64,000 nt of DNA, from assembly GCA_041395565.1 (NCBI GenBank), contig JAWLAI010000005.1, positions 1 through 64,000 of the forward strand, in the 5' to 3' direction. Shown piece after piece: positions 22,620-35,253 of this stretch. The notes below the pieces were generated by a model. It saw nothing but the letters and a program-made list of their open reading frames with translations, searched no databases and was not told where the DNA came from. The number at the start of each line of letters is the position of its first letter. Position 1 is the first letter of the stretch. Source of the stretch: Pseudomonadota bacterium. GTDB lineage: Bacteria > Pseudomonadota > Gammaproteobacteria > UBA9214. The translations under genes and the position numbers were made by a program.

Positions 22620-25091
22620 ATGAACCGGCTGCCCGCACTCTCCCTGCTCACGCTCACGCTGCTGACAGCACAGCAATCGCCGGCGGCGACAGGCTGGGAC
22701 TGCCGGCAGCAGGCGGACGGCACCTGGGATTGCGACGCCGGCACGACCCCGCCGGCGGCAGCGGACGCACAAACCGCGCCGGAGCGCAGCGATGCGCCGG
22801 TGGCAGCGGACGCACAAACCGCACCGGAACGCAGCAGCGCGCCGGTGACGGCGCCGGCCGAAACGGCAGCCGCTGCCGACGCCCAGGCAACGGCCCCGGC
22901 ACCCGTGGCAACCCCAGCCGCGCCGGCGGCGGCCGCCGCAACGGGCGGCAAACCGGACCGCTGGGCATTGTGTCCGCCGATCATGCCGGAAGCCTGGACG
23001 GGCGTCAGTCCGACCGCCGCCACGACCGGAATTGTCGACCTGGAAGCGGACACCGCGGCCGCGAGTGCCGACCGCGTGATCACCCTGAGCGGCGACGCGG
23101 TGATCCGCTACGACGATCGCCAGCTGCAGGCCAGCGACATCATCTACCGGCAGGATGCCGGCGAGGTCGAGGCCAGCGGCGGCATCCGCTACGCGGGGCC
23201 CGACCTGGTGGCGAGCGGCGAGTCCGCGCTGCTGCAGACCGGCGCCCAGCGCGGCACCCTGCGCGGGATCACCTACGCCCTGCCGCGGCAGCACGCGCGC
23301 GGCGGCGCCAGCCTGCTCACCCTGGAGGGTGCCGGGCGGCTGCGCCTGGAGCAGGCCTCCTACACCACCTGCGCCCCCGGCAACCGCGACTGGCTGCTGT
23401 CGGCCGGCGAGGTCGACATCGATCACAATGAGGGGACCGTGACCGCCCGCAACGCGCGGCTGACGTTCAAGCAGGTGCCGATCCTGTACACCCCCTATAT
23501 CAGTTACCCGCTGGACGACCGGCGCAAGAGCGGGCTGCTGTTCCCCAAGATCGGCACGACCGACCAGACCGGCATCGACATCAGCGTGCCCTGGTACTGG
23601 AACATCGCGCCGGATCGCGACGCCACCATCACCCCGCGCATCATGAGCAACCGCGGCACCATGCTGGCCGGCGAATTCCGCTTCCTCACCCCGCACAGCA
23701 ACGGCACCCTGAACGCGGAATACCTGCCCTCGGACAGCCAGTTCAACAATGAAGACCGGCGTTACGTCAGCCTCTACCACTACGCCAATCCGCAGCCGCG
23801 GCTGGAGACCTTCATCCAGGCCGGCGATGTCTCCGACCCGTTCTACTTCGGCGACCTCGGCAGCACCCTGGTGGCCTCCAGCCAGACCAGCCTGGAGCGC
23901 ACCGCGCACGCCATCTGGCACGGCAGCGGCTGGAACCTGGGGCTGACCGTGCAGGACTTCCAGAACCTGGACACCACGCTGGCATCGGTCGACCAGCCCT
24001 ACCGGCAACTGCCGCAGATCGTCTACGAACTGGTCCCCGCCCGGCGCTTCCTGGGCCTGCGCAGCTCGGTGCTGGCGGAACTCAACTACTTCACCCACAG
24101 CGACGAGACCCTGGTCAACGGGACCCGGCTCGATATCCAGCCGCGCCTGAGCCTGCCGCTGCGCCGCGCCGGCTGGTACGTGGAACCGGCGCTGAGCGTG
24201 CGCCACACCCGCTACGCCCTGGACAACGTCGGCCCCGGTCTGGACGACAGCCCGACCCGCACCACGCCGGTCTACAGCCTGGACGCCGGCAGCTTTTTCG
24301 AGCGCAACGGCAGCTGGGGCGACAAACCCTACATCCAGACGCTGGAGCCGCGCCTGTATTACCTCTACGTCCCGGAGCGCAGCCAGAACGACCTGCCGGT
24401 GTTCGACACCGGCAACTACGATTTCAATTTCTGGACCCTGTTCCGCGACAACCGCTTCAACGGACCGGACCGCATGGGCGATGCCAACCAGCTGGCGCTG
24501 GCGCTGACCTCGCGCTTCCTCGATCCGGCCAGCGGCCGGCAGCTGCTCGGCATGAGCCTGGGTTCGCTGTTCTATTTCCGCGACCGTACCGTGACCCTGC
24601 CGGGCGACACCGCCGACCTGACCTCGAGTTCGGACATCATCGGCGAGCTGTCGCTGGCGTTGACCCGCCACTGGACGGCCCGTGGCGAGGTGCTCTGGAA
24701 TCCGCACGAATCCCGCACCGAGCGCAGCAACTACCACCTGCAGTACCGTCTCGACCAGCGCCGGCTCATCAACCTGGGCTACCGCTTCCGCGATGCCATC
24801 CAGGAACAGACCGACGTTTCCTTCCTCTGGCCGCTCGGGCAGTCCTGGCACCTGGTCGGCCGCTGGTACTACGATCTCACGGCGAGTGAAACTATCGAGA
24901 CGCTCGGCGGTCTGGGTTACGAGCGCTGCTGCTGGGGTGTGCAGCTGCTGGCCCGCAACTACATCAACAACGACGGCAGCACGCGCACCAACGCCGTGTT
25001 CCTGCAGCTGGAATTCAAGGGGCTGGGCAAGCTCGGCACCAGCGTCGATGACGCGCTCGAACGTGGTATTCTTGGCTACCAGGCCGACTGA
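22620..25091 (+). CDS. lptD: LPS-assembly protein LptD
   Basis: The 823-residue protein starts MNRLPALSLLTLTLLTAQQS (signal peptide; ATG 22620). After an Ala/Thr/Pro linker with a 45-bp tandem repeat comes the LptA-like domain (ITLSGDAVIRYDDRQLQASD, about residues 145-260), then a large beta-barrel. Cysteines at 28 and 38, 118 and 251 and the vicinal pair at 770/771 (ERCCWGVQLLARNY) include candidates for the two long-range disulfides LptD needs. LptD with LptE inserts LPS into the outer leaflet of the outer membrane. It is followed 23 bases later by surA, its chaperone, the usual neighbour. Confidence 0.95.
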   Translation: MNRLPALSLLTLTLLTAQQSPAATGWDCRQQADGTWDCDAGTTPPAAADAQTAPERSDAPVAADAQTAPERSSAPVTAPAETAAAADAQATAPAPVATPAAPAAAAATGGKPDRWALCPPIMPEAWTGVSPTAATTGIVDLEADTAAASADRVITLSGDAVIRYDDRQLQASDIIYRQDAGEVEASGGIRYAGPDLVASGESALLQTGAQRGTLRGITYALPRQHARGGASLLTLEGAGRLRLEQASYTTCAPGNRDWLLSAGEVDIDHNEGTVTARNARLTFKQVPILYTPYISYPLDDRRKSGLLFPKIGTTDQTGIDISVPWYWNIAPDRDATITPRIMSNRGTMLAGEFRFLTPHSNGTLNAEYLPSDSQFNNEDRRYVSLYHYANPQPRLETFIQAGDVSDPFYFGDLGSTLVASSQTSLERTAHAIWHGSGWNLGLTVQDFQNLDTTLASVDQPYRQLPQIVYELVPARRFLGLRSSVLAELNYFTHSDETLVNGTRLDIQPRLSLPLRRAGWYVEPALSVRHTRYALDNVGPGLDDSPTRTTPVYSLDAGSFFERNGSWGDKPYIQTLEPRLYYLYVPERSQNDLPVFDTGNYDFNFWTLFRDNRFNGPDRMGDANQLALALTSRFLDPASGRQLLGMSLGSLFYFRDRTVTLPGDTADLTSSSDIIGELSLALTRHWTARGEVLWNPHESRTERSNYHLQYRLDQRRLINLGYRFRDAIQEQTDVSFLWPLGQSWHLVGRWYYDLTASETIETLGGLGYERCCWGVQLLARNYINNDGSTRTNAVFLQLEFKGLGKLGTSVDDALERGILGYQAD
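22758..22847 (+). repeat. 45-bp tandem duplication inside lptD
   Basis: Two adjacent 45-base units (22758-22802 and 22803-22847) differ at five positions and encode AADAQTAPERSDAPV and AADAQTAPERSSAPV. They lie in a flexible linker between signal peptide and LptA-like domain, a place where length variation would be tolerated. Confidence 0.85.
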
Positions 25092-25114
25092 ACGCAGCAC
25101 CCGAACCGACACCT

Positions 25115-26437
25115 ATGAAACATCACCTCATCACGGCGCTCCTGCTGTCGCTCGCCCTCGGCAGCGCCGGCCTGCACGCCGCCGACAGCACCGAACCGAC
25201 GCCCGGCGCCGGCGAGTCCCTGCTGAACCGCATCGTCGCCGTCGTCAACGACGGCATCATCGTCTCCAGCGAGCTGGACCAGGCCATGGCGAACGTCAGC
25301 GCCCAGCTGCAGGGCAAGGGCACCCCGCTGCCGCCCCGCGACGTGCTGGAGAAGCAGGTGCTGGAACGGCTGGTGGTTGAAAAGCTGCAACTGCAGCTGG
25401 CCGAGACCAACGGCATGACCATCGACGACAGCGCGCTGAACAACGAGGTGCAGGATCTCGCCCGCCGCAACGGCATCTCGGTGGCCGAATTCCGCGCCGT
25501 GCTCGAACGTGACGGTTTCAGCTACGCCGCCTTCCGCGAGGATCTGCGCCGCCAGCTGCTCATCCAGGAACTGCGCCGGCAGATGGTCGGCAACCGCATC
25601 CGCGTGACGGACCAGGAGATCGACAACCTGCTGGCCGCGCTCAAGGCCAGCGGCACGGGCGATGTGGAGTACCATCTGGCGCACATCCTCGTCGCGATTC
25701 CGGAGGCCGCCAGCCCGGAGCAGGTGCAGGCCGCGGAACGCAAGGCCACGGACATCCTCGGGCGCCTGCGCGCGGGTGCCGATTTCACGCAGACCGCCAT
25801 CGCCGAGTCGGACGCCCAGACCGCGCTGGAAGGCGGCGATATCGGCTGGCGCAGTCTCGGCCAGATGCCGGAACTGTTCATCGAGCCGCTCAAGGACATG
25901 CACACGGGAGACATCTCGACCCTGATCCGCAGCCCCGGCGGTTTCCATATCATCAAGCTGCTCGAGAAGCGCGGCGACGAACGCCACATCATGCGCCAGA
26001 CCCACGTCCGCCAGATCCTGCTCAAGGAAGACGACCTGCACAGCGACACGGACAACGCAGACCGCATCCGGCAGCTGGAGCTGCGTCTGCGCGGCGGCGA
26101 GGATTTCGCGACGCTGGCGCGCTCCCATTCGCAGGACACGCTCACGGCGGCCAAGGGTGGCGATCTCGGCTGGCTCGGACCGGGCGACACCATCCCGGAG
26201 TTCGAGAGCGTCATGAACGGGCTCGCGCCGGGCGAGATCAGCGCGCCGCTCCATACCCGTTACGGCTGGCACCTGATCCAGGTACTGGAATACCGCGACC
26301 GCGATGACACGGTAGAGTTCGAGCGCAACCGCGCAAAGAACCTGATCCGCTCGCGCAAGTACGACGAGGAACTGGTGCTCTGGCTGCGGCGCCTGCGCGA
26401 CGAGGCCTACGTGGAGTTCCGCCTCACCGAGAGCTGA
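25115..26437 (+). CDS. surA: Periplasmic chaperone and peptidyl-prolyl isomerase SurA
   Basis: The 440-residue protein has a signal peptide (MKHHLITALLLSLALGSAGL), a SurA N-terminal chaperone domain (NRIVAVVNDGIIVSSELDQA onward), and two parvulin domains at about residues 180-280 (YHLAHILVAIPEAASPEQVQ; GGDIGWRSLGQMPELF) and 292-395 (RQILLKEDDLHSDTDNADRI; GGDLGWLGPGDTIPEFE). SurA escorts unfolded outer-membrane proteins, LptD among them, through the periplasm. It follows lptD by 23 bases and precedes pdxA by 11, as in most gammaproteobacteria. Confidence 0.96.
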   Translation: MKHHLITALLLSLALGSAGLHAADSTEPTPGAGESLLNRIVAVVNDGIIVSSELDQAMANVSAQLQGKGTPLPPRDVLEKQVLERLVVEKLQLQLAETNGMTIDDSALNNEVQDLARRNGISVAEFRAVLERDGFSYAAFREDLRRQLLIQELRRQMVGNRIRVTDQEIDNLLAALKASGTGDVEYHLAHILVAIPEAASPEQVQAAERKATDILGRLRAGADFTQTAIAESDAQTALEGGDIGWRSLGQMPELFIEPLKDMHTGDISTLIRSPGGFHIIKLLEKRGDERHIMRQTHVRQILLKEDDLHSDTDNADRIRQLELRLRGGEDFATLARSHSQDTLTAAKGGDLGWLGPGDTIPEFESVMNGLAPGEISAPLHTRYGWHLIQVLEYRDRDDTVEFERNRAKNLIRSRKYDEELVLWLRRLRDEAYVEFRLTES

Positions 26438-26448
26438 CGCCCCTCCCC

Positions 26449-27468
26449 TTGTCCGGCACCGTCCTCCGCATTGCTGTCACGCCCGGCGAACCGGCCGGCA
26501 TCGGCGCCGACCTGTGCCTGCTGGCGCAGCCGCACCTGCCCGCGGACATCGAGCCGGTCTATATCTGCGATCCCGCGCTGCTCGAGGACCGCGCCGCCCG
26601 GCTCGGGCTGCCGGCGCGCATCCACCGTTTCGACCCGGCAGCGGCCCCGCGCCCGGCCACCCCCGGCACGTTCTGCGTGGCCGAGGTCGCCCTGCACGCG
26701 CCCGTGAGCTGCGGGGTCGCCGCTCCCGGCAATGCCCGCTACGTGCTCGACACGCTGGATCGCGCGGTGGCCGGCTGCCGGGACGGGCAGTTCGCCGCCC
26801 TGGTGACGGGGCCGGTGCACAAGGCCGTGATCAACGACGCCGGCATCCCCTTCAGCGGCCACACCGAGTATCTCGCGGCACGGACCGGGTGCGCGGAGGT
26901 CGTCATGCTGCTCACCGCCGGCAGTCTGCGCGTGGCCCTGGTGACCACCCATGTGCCGCTGGCGGCGGTCAGCGGCCTGATCACCCGCGCGCGGCTGCGG
27001 CGGGCGCTGCACATCCTGCACCACGACCTGCGCACGCGCTTCGGCATCGCGCGGCCGCGCATCCGGGTATGCGGGCTCAACCCGCACGCCGGCGAGGGCG
27101 GCCATCTCGGCCGCGAGGAGATCGAGACCATCATCCCGGTCATGGACGAACTGCGCGCCGCGGGCATGGACCTGGCCGGCCCGCTGCCCGCCGACACGGC
27201 GTTCACGCCGGCGGGCATCGCGGCCGGTGACGCCTTCCTGACCATGTACCATGACCAGGGGCTGCCGGTGCTCAAGCACGTCGGCTTCGGCCGCGCGGTC
27301 AACATCACGCTGGGACTGCCGCTCATCCGCACCTCGGTCGATCACGGTACCGCGCTGGAGCTGGCCGGCACCGGCCACGCCGATACCGGCAGCCTGCTGG
27401 CCGCCGTGCGCTGCGCGGCGGACATGGCCCGCCGCGCGGCCGGCGCAACGGATGCGGACGATGCCTGA
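26449..27468 (+). CDS. pdxA: 4-hydroxythreonine-4-phosphate dehydrogenase
   Basis: The 339-residue enzyme oxidises 4-phosphohydroxy-L-threonine in pyridoxal-5-phosphate synthesis. IAVTPGEPAGIGADLCLL opens the fold, ALVTGPVHKAVINDAGIPFS with GHTEYLAARTGC is the substrate/metal region, and CGLNPHAGEGGHLGREE and FLTMYHDQGLPVLKHVGF carry further metal ligands. Start is TTG at 26449, 11 bases after surA stops; no ATG or GTG precedes the conserved start. It overlaps the dmeF-like gene by 8 bases. In relatives rsmA comes next, but here it is 9.9 kb away. Confidence 0.95.
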   Translation: MSGTVLRIAVTPGEPAGIGADLCLLAQPHLPADIEPVYICDPALLEDRAARLGLPARIHRFDPAAAPRPATPGTFCVAEVALHAPVSCGVAAPGNARYVLDTLDRAVAGCRDGQFAALVTGPVHKAVINDAGIPFSGHTEYLAARTGCAEVVMLLTAGSLRVALVTTHVPLAAVSGLITRARLRRALHILHHDLRTRFGIARPRIRVCGLNPHAGEGGHLGREEIETIIPVMDELRAAGMDLAGPLPADTAFTPAGIAAGDAFLTMYHDQGLPVLKHVGFGRAVNITLGLPLIRTSVDHGTALELAGTGHADTGSLLAAVRCAADMARRAAGATDADDA

Positions 27469-28465
27469 GCACGGCCAGCCGCCGCGGGAACTGCACGGCC
27501 ACACGCTGCAGCAGCTGCAGCACCGGCACGATTTCTCGGTGCACGACAGCCGGGCCGAGCGGCGCACCTACCTGGTGTTGCTGCTCACCGCGCTGACCAT
27601 GGTGGTCGAGATCGCCGCCGGCAGCCTGTTCGGCTCGATGGCGCTGCTGGCGGACGGCTGGCACATGGGCACACACGTCGCCGCCTTCATGATCACCGTG
27701 TTCGCCTACCGCCACGCGCGCCGGCACGCCGACAATCCCGACTACTCCTTCGGCACCGGCAAGGTCAGCGTCCTGGGCGGCTACACCAGCGCGATCGTGC
27801 TGGTGGTGGTGGCGCTGCTCATGCTGCTGGAATCGGTACAGCGCCTGTTCCTGCCGCAGGCCATCCACTTCAACGAGGCCATCATGGTCGCCGCGATCGG
27901 TCTGCTGGTGAACGTCGTCAGCGCCCTGCTGCTGAAGGACGGCCATACCCATGCGCCCGCGGCGGAGCCCGACCACGAGCACGAGCACGCGCACCGGCAT
28001 CATCACGACCACAACCTGCGTGCCGCCTACCTGCACGTGCTGGCCGACGCGCTGACCTCCGTGCTGGCGATCACGGCCCTGCTCTGCGGCAAGTATCTTG
28101 ACTGGAACTGGCTGGATCCGGTGATGGGCGCGGTGGGTGCGTGCATCATCGCACGCTGGTCATACGGTCTGCTGGCGCAGACCGGTCCGATCCTGCTCGA
28201 TGCCAGCATCGACAGCGGGCGCCAGCAGGCCATTCGCAGCGCCATCGAACACGACGCCGACAACCGGATCGCCGACATGCACGTGTGGAAGGTCGGCGCC
28301 AACGACTACGCGGCGATCATCGCGCTGGTGACGCACGTTCCACGCCCGGCGGAACATTACCGGCAGCTGCTCGCCGGTTTCGCGTGGCTGTCCCATGTCA
28401 CCATCGAGGTCAACGCGTGCGTGGACGCGCCGTGCGCGCTCCCCGGTCCCGGTCCGCACACCTGA
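27461..28465 (+). CDS. dmeF: Cation diffusion facilitator, DmeF-like Co/Ni exporter
   Basis: The 334-residue protein starts at ATG 27461, overlapping pdxA. Six transmembrane helices carry the CDF metal site: SMALLADGWHMGTHVAAFMI and later LHVLADALTSVLAITALL supply the HxxxD/HxxxD ligands. A His-rich loop (about residues 165-185, EPDHEHEHAHRHHHDHN) and the DYSFGTGKVSVLGGYTSAIV block are typical of the DmeF subgroup that exports Co2+ and Ni2+ using the proton gradient. A cytoplasmic domain (SAIEHDADNRIADMHVWKVG) closes the protein. Symbol based on family resemblance; no regulator is adjacent. Confidence 0.85.
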   Translation: MPEHGQPPRELHGHTLQQLQHRHDFSVHDSRAERRTYLVLLLTALTMVVEIAAGSLFGSMALLADGWHMGTHVAAFMITVFAYRHARRHADNPDYSFGTGKVSVLGGYTSAIVLVVVALLMLLESVQRLFLPQAIHFNEAIMVAAIGLLVNVVSALLLKDGHTHAPAAEPDHEHEHAHRHHHDHNLRAAYLHVLADALTSVLAITALLCGKYLDWNWLDPVMGAVGACIIARWSYGLLAQTGPILLDASIDSGRQQAIRSAIEHDADNRIADMHVWKVGANDYAAIIALVTHVPRPAEHYRQLLAGFAWLSHVTIEVNACVDAPCALPGPGPHT

Positions 28466-28484
28466 GGGCGCAGCGCGCGGGCGC

Positions 28485-28904
28485 TCAGTAACTGCCGGGA
28501 ACGATGCCGTGGCGGCTCAGCCAGTCGCTGTCCAGCTGCCAGCGCACCTGGCCGGCCTTGCCCGTCTCCAGCACCCGAGCGCGGGCGCGCTCCTGCAGGC
28601 GCGCCATTTCCAGCTGTGCCTGCTGCAGCGCGGGATCGTCATCCGCCAGCGGCGCCAGCGCCGGGAACAGCAGACCCAGCGCCCGCACGGCAGGAAACTC
28701 GGCGCTGCGCGGCGTACCCATGACGGCGACGCCGTGCTCGAGCGCCAGCACCCGGAAGCGGTAGGGATAGGCGGCCAGCGCGGGGTCTGCCTCGAGCACC
28801 GCGTTCAGCGCCGCCACCTCCGGGTTCTCGTAGAGGACCCAGCACAGCAGCGCCAGTACCACGGCACCGAGCAAGAGACTGTAGTTGCGCGTGAACCTGT
28901 CCAT
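28485..28904 (-). CDS. Hypothetical protein with one N-terminal membrane helix
   Basis: A 139-residue protein with an N-terminal anchor (NYSLLLGAVVLALLCWVLY) and a soluble remainder: YRFRVLALEHGVAVMGTPRS, an amphipathic stretch QAQLEMARLQERARARVLET likely to be a short coiled coil, and a C-terminal VRWQLDSDWLSRHGIVPGS. No family recognised. It converges on the dmeF-like gene (19-base gap). Confidence 0.6.
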   Translation of the reverse strand: MDRFTRNYSLLLGAVVLALLCWVLYENPEVAALNAVLEADPALAAYPYRFRVLALEHGVAVMGTPRSAEFPAVRALGLLFPALAPLADDDPALQQAQLEMARLQERARARVLETGKAGQVRWQLDSDWLSRHGIVPGSY

Positions 28905-29021
28905 GGGAGCCCCTGTCCGCCGTTGCCGCGACCGGGAGCGGTCGTGGGCACGGCATTGCGCATTGTCCCGGTGTTCCCCGGCTGCTGTCCAGCGGCCGGA
29001 ACCGGCTCGCGGCGGTGCGCA

Positions 29022-31358
29022 TCAGCCCTGCGCGCGCCGGGCGTCGGCGCGATCCCCGAGCCAGCGCGCGAGGACGGCATACAGGTCTTCCGTACCGAAG
29101 GGCTTGCTCAGGTAATCGTCCATGCCGGCATCCTGGCACTGATCCTGGATCCCCTTCTGCACGTCCGCCGTGAGTGCGATGATCGGCGTACGCGCACGGC
29201 CGGATGCCGCCTCCCGCGCACGGATCGCGCCAGCCGCATCGAAACCGTCCATGACCGGCATGTGGCAGTCCATCAGGATCATGCTGTAGTCGGTCGCGGC
29301 TTCGTGTGCGAGCGCCTCCTGCCCGTTCATGGCCACATCGACCGTGAAACCGAGCACCTCCAGCATGGAAATCGCGACGGTCTGGTTGACGAGATTGTCC
29401 TCGGCCAGCAGGATGCGCCGGCCCTGGCCCAATTCCGCCGCCCCCCCGGCCGCTGCCGGGGCGTCCAGTCCGGCCGCCAGCGCAAGCAGCCGCTCCTGCA
29501 GCTGCGCGAACGGCGCGGGCTTGCTCAGATAGGCATCGATACCCGCCGCACGCAGGGCCGCATCCTCCCTGTCCTCGGGGTGCGCGGAAAACATGAGCAG
29601 GCGAATCGCCGCGATGCGCGCATCGGCGCGGATGGCGCGTGCCAGCGCGAAACCGTCCATTCCCGGCAGCTTGCGGTCGATGATCGCCAACGCGAAGGGC
29701 CGGCCGCTGGCGCCGGCCGCCTGCAGCAGCTGCAGGGCCATGGCGGCACTGCCCGCAGCGTCTGCTTCCATCCCCCACTCCGACAGCTTGCGCAGCAGCA
29801 GGCTGCGGGTCGGTGCGTTGTCGTCAACCACCAGGACGCGCAACCCGGCGAGCCCGGTCATGTCCGCCTGCCGCTCCGACGCGGCGAGATCACGTGCCAG
29901 GCGCACGGTAAAGTGGAAGGTCGAACCCAGCCCCGGCTGACTCTGCACGCCGATCTCACCGCCCATCAGCTCCACCAGCTGGCTGCTGATCGCCAGCCCC
30001 AGCCCGGTGCCGCCGTATCTGCGGGTATTCGAACCGTCCACCTGGGTGAAGGCATCGAAGATGCGCGCCTGCAGGGCCGGATCGATCCCCACGCCGGTAT
30101 CCTGCACCTCGAATCGCAGCAACACACCGGCAGCGTTCTCCTCCTGCACCCGGACCCGCACCGTGATGCTGCCCTGTTCGGTGAATTTGACGGCGTTGCC
30201 GACCAGGTTCAGCAGCACCTGGCGCAGGCGCAGCTCGTCGCCGATCAGCCGCAGTTGCCGCGCCGCAGGGAGATCCGCGAGTAGCGCCACCTGCTGTGCG
30301 CGCGCCTGCTCCGCGACCACCTGCAGCACGCTCTCGATGATCTCGTCGAGTAGGAACGCGGCACGCTCCAGCTTCAGCTTGTTCGCCTCGATGCGGGAAA
30401 AATCCAGGATGTTGTTGATCACGCCCAGCAGGATCTGGCCGGAACTGTGCGCGGTCTGGGCATACTGCCGCTGCCGCTGCGACAGCTCGGTGCCGAGCAG
30501 CAACTCGGTCATTCCCAGCACACCGTTCATCGGGGTACGGATCTCGTGGCTCATGGTGGCCAGGAACTCGCTCTTGGCACGGTTCCCCGCCTCGGCTGCG
30601 AGCTTGGCATGGTTCAGCTCGGCGGTGCGCGCCTGCACCTCGGCCTCCAGGTTCTGCCGGTGCCGCTCCAGTGCCTGCTGCGCCTGCCTGCGCTCGGCCA
30701 CCTCGTGTTCCAGGCTCGCATTCAGGTGTTCGGCCTTGCGCTTCTCTTCGGTGAGATTGACGGCCAGTTCCTGGTTCTCGAACTGCAGCTCGAGGCTCTT
30801 CACCAGGGTATCGTGCAGATTTTGCACCGCGCGCAGCATGAGCAGGGTGTAGATACCCAGACCGAGGCCGAGCAGCATGTGCTTGCTGTCGCCCTGCAGC
30901 ACCATCAGGCCGATGAGCACCCCCATGGGCGGCAGGCTGTACAGCCGCATCGCGACCGGGAAGGAGATCATCACCGGTACCGATCCCGAAATGACACCGA
31001 CCACCAGCAGGACTATCAGCATGCGGATCCAGATATCCTCGCTGAACCCGATGACGACCAGGAACGTCCAGCCCACGCCCAGCAGCACGGTGGCCGCGAT
31101 GTAGTACCGCGCCCAGAACCGCGCGCGCTGGTTAGCGTCCAGACTCCTGCCATGCCAGGCCAGCAAGCCCGCGCGCAGTGCCACCACCGACACCATGTAG
31201 CCATACCAGCCGATCACCTGCCAGGGCGGTATCGCGCCCCAGAGGATGAAGAACGAGACGCTGCAGGCGACCACTATCGTCACGTTGGACAGCGCGCCGT
31301 TCGCATACAGCAGTTGCGTGCGTCTGATGTCAACCTGGTGCTGTATGTTGCTGTTCAT
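29022..31358 (-). CDS. Membrane hybrid histidine kinase with two receiver domains
   Basis: The 778-residue protein starts at ATG 31358. About six transmembrane helices (residues 20-180) lead into a coiled coil, then a HisKA domain with LATMSHEIRTPMNG (His271), an HATPase with N-box near Asn388 and GGTGLGLAI at about 449-457, and two receiver domains: VLVVDDNAPTRSLL with Asp561, and ILLAEDNLVNQTVA with Asp697. No separate sensor domain is visible, so the membrane part may itself sense lipid or redox signals. No HPT domain, so an external phosphotransfer protein is expected. It diverges from a second hybrid kinase at 32284. Confidence 0.92.
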   Translation of the reverse strand: MNSNIQHQVDIRRTQLLYANGALSNVTIVVACSVSFFILWGAIPPWQVIGWYGYMVSVVALRAGLLAWHGRSLDANQRARFWARYYIAATVLLGVGWTFLVVIGFSEDIWIRMLIVLLVVGVISGSVPVMISFPVAMRLYSLPPMGVLIGLMVLQGDSKHMLLGLGLGIYTLLMLRAVQNLHDTLVKSLELQFENQELAVNLTEEKRKAEHLNASLEHEVAERRQAQQALERHRQNLEAEVQARTAELNHAKLAAEAGNRAKSEFLATMSHEIRTPMNGVLGMTELLLGTELSQRQRQYAQTAHSSGQILLGVINNILDFSRIEANKLKLERAAFLLDEIIESVLQVVAEQARAQQVALLADLPAARQLRLIGDELRLRQVLLNLVGNAVKFTEQGSITVRVRVQEENAAGVLLRFEVQDTGVGIDPALQARIFDAFTQVDGSNTRRYGGTGLGLAISSQLVELMGGEIGVQSQPGLGSTFHFTVRLARDLAASERQADMTGLAGLRVLVVDDNAPTRSLLLRKLSEWGMEADAAGSAAMALQLLQAAGASGRPFALAIIDRKLPGMDGFALARAIRADARIAAIRLLMFSAHPEDREDAALRAAGIDAYLSKPAPFAQLQERLLALAAGLDAPAAAGGAAELGQGRRILLAEDNLVNQTVAISMLEVLGFTVDVAMNGQEALAHEAATDYSMILMDCHMPVMDGFDAAGAIRAREAASGRARTPIIALTADVQKGIQDQCQDAGMDDYLSKPFGTEDLYAVLARWLGDRADARRAQG

Positions 31359-31794
31359 GCTTATAACCCTAAGGCCGTTCACTGCGCCGCCCCAAGCCCG
31401 GAGAGGAGACAGGCCTGCAGCGCAGCGCGGTCTTGTGCCTGCCGGTTTCACCGCGGTGGCATGGATGGCGCCGCGTAGCCGTACCGGCAGTCAGCCGTGA
31501 CGCGGCGTTCTGTACCGGTACGATCCGGTTGGGAAGTAACTCATGAACTGCCTGCCGCGCGGCCTGCACGGAACGCCGGGAACCGGCAACCGCCTGCAAA
31601 GAGGCCTGCCGCGCAATGCGAGCCAGAGCGGGCCGGCGCCCTGTTCCAGGCAGCCTGATCATCTGGGCAACTTCCATTTCACCCGGGAGTGTCTGCAACC
31701 ATTGATTGATCGTCACCTGCGCCTAACTTCTTGAACGGGAATCACATCCACGTCTGCATACCGGCGTGGACAGGGGCCTGCGCGCACCGGCCGC

Positions 31795-31832
31795 CGCCAT
31801 ATATTGCCCGCGAACGGGCAGCTAATATGGCG
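31795..31832. other. Imperfect inverted repeat between two divergent kinase genes
   Basis: Outer arms CGCCATAT/ATATGGCG (8 bp) and inner arms GCCCG/CGGGC with a CGAA loop form a nested dyad centred in the gap. The 31359-32283 gap (925 bases) is unusually long; small open frames in it have no recognisable similarity and poor composition, so I call none. The dyad is a candidate regulator site or cruciform. Confidence 0.35.
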
Positions 31833-32283
31833 TAATAGCTCAAGATTACTCGCAGCAGGTCCGATGCCAGTCTGCCGAGCCAGGCGACAGCGAATCAGGG
31901 ATGACCGCATGCATGCGATCGACACGCCCCTGGGCATGAGAGCAATACAACCGCAGCACATGCCAATCAGGGTGGCGGCTGTGGCCCGGCGCTCGACCTT
32001 GCGCCCTGCCGGCGAATTACCCAGTGCGGGCGCGGGATTGCGCGGCCGCAGGAAAATATCCGGCACTGCGCGGTACACTTCCCTTGCGGCACCCAGGCAC
32101 CGGCGCGAACGGAATCGCCTGGCGCCCGACCGCCCTGCATGCAGACGGTTAGTTGCCGCGTGTCATGCGCGACCGACGTCGTCCGCGCCAAGGGTGCCTG
32201 TGTCCGGTTGCTGCATTCGGCAGCTGCAGCCGGCCTGTGACCCGTGACGCCACCCTGACATGGATACCGAGGGGGAGAACCTG

Positions 32284-35163
<2,880 letters not shown>

Positions 35164-35253
35164 TGCCATGCAGGTGACAAGCGTGGATGCCGCCCGCCGG
35201 CCGTTCATTCCGCCGCGGGATCAGGAAAGTGTACGCCGCCCCCGGGTACGCGC

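Noticed and set aside
22548..25112. An 854-codon leftward open frame antisense to lptD
   Set aside because: Shadow frame of lptD with no recognisable motif and biased composition.
31369..32247. Several short frames in the gap between the two divergent kinases
   Set aside because: None has a convincing ribosome site, family motif or normal composition.
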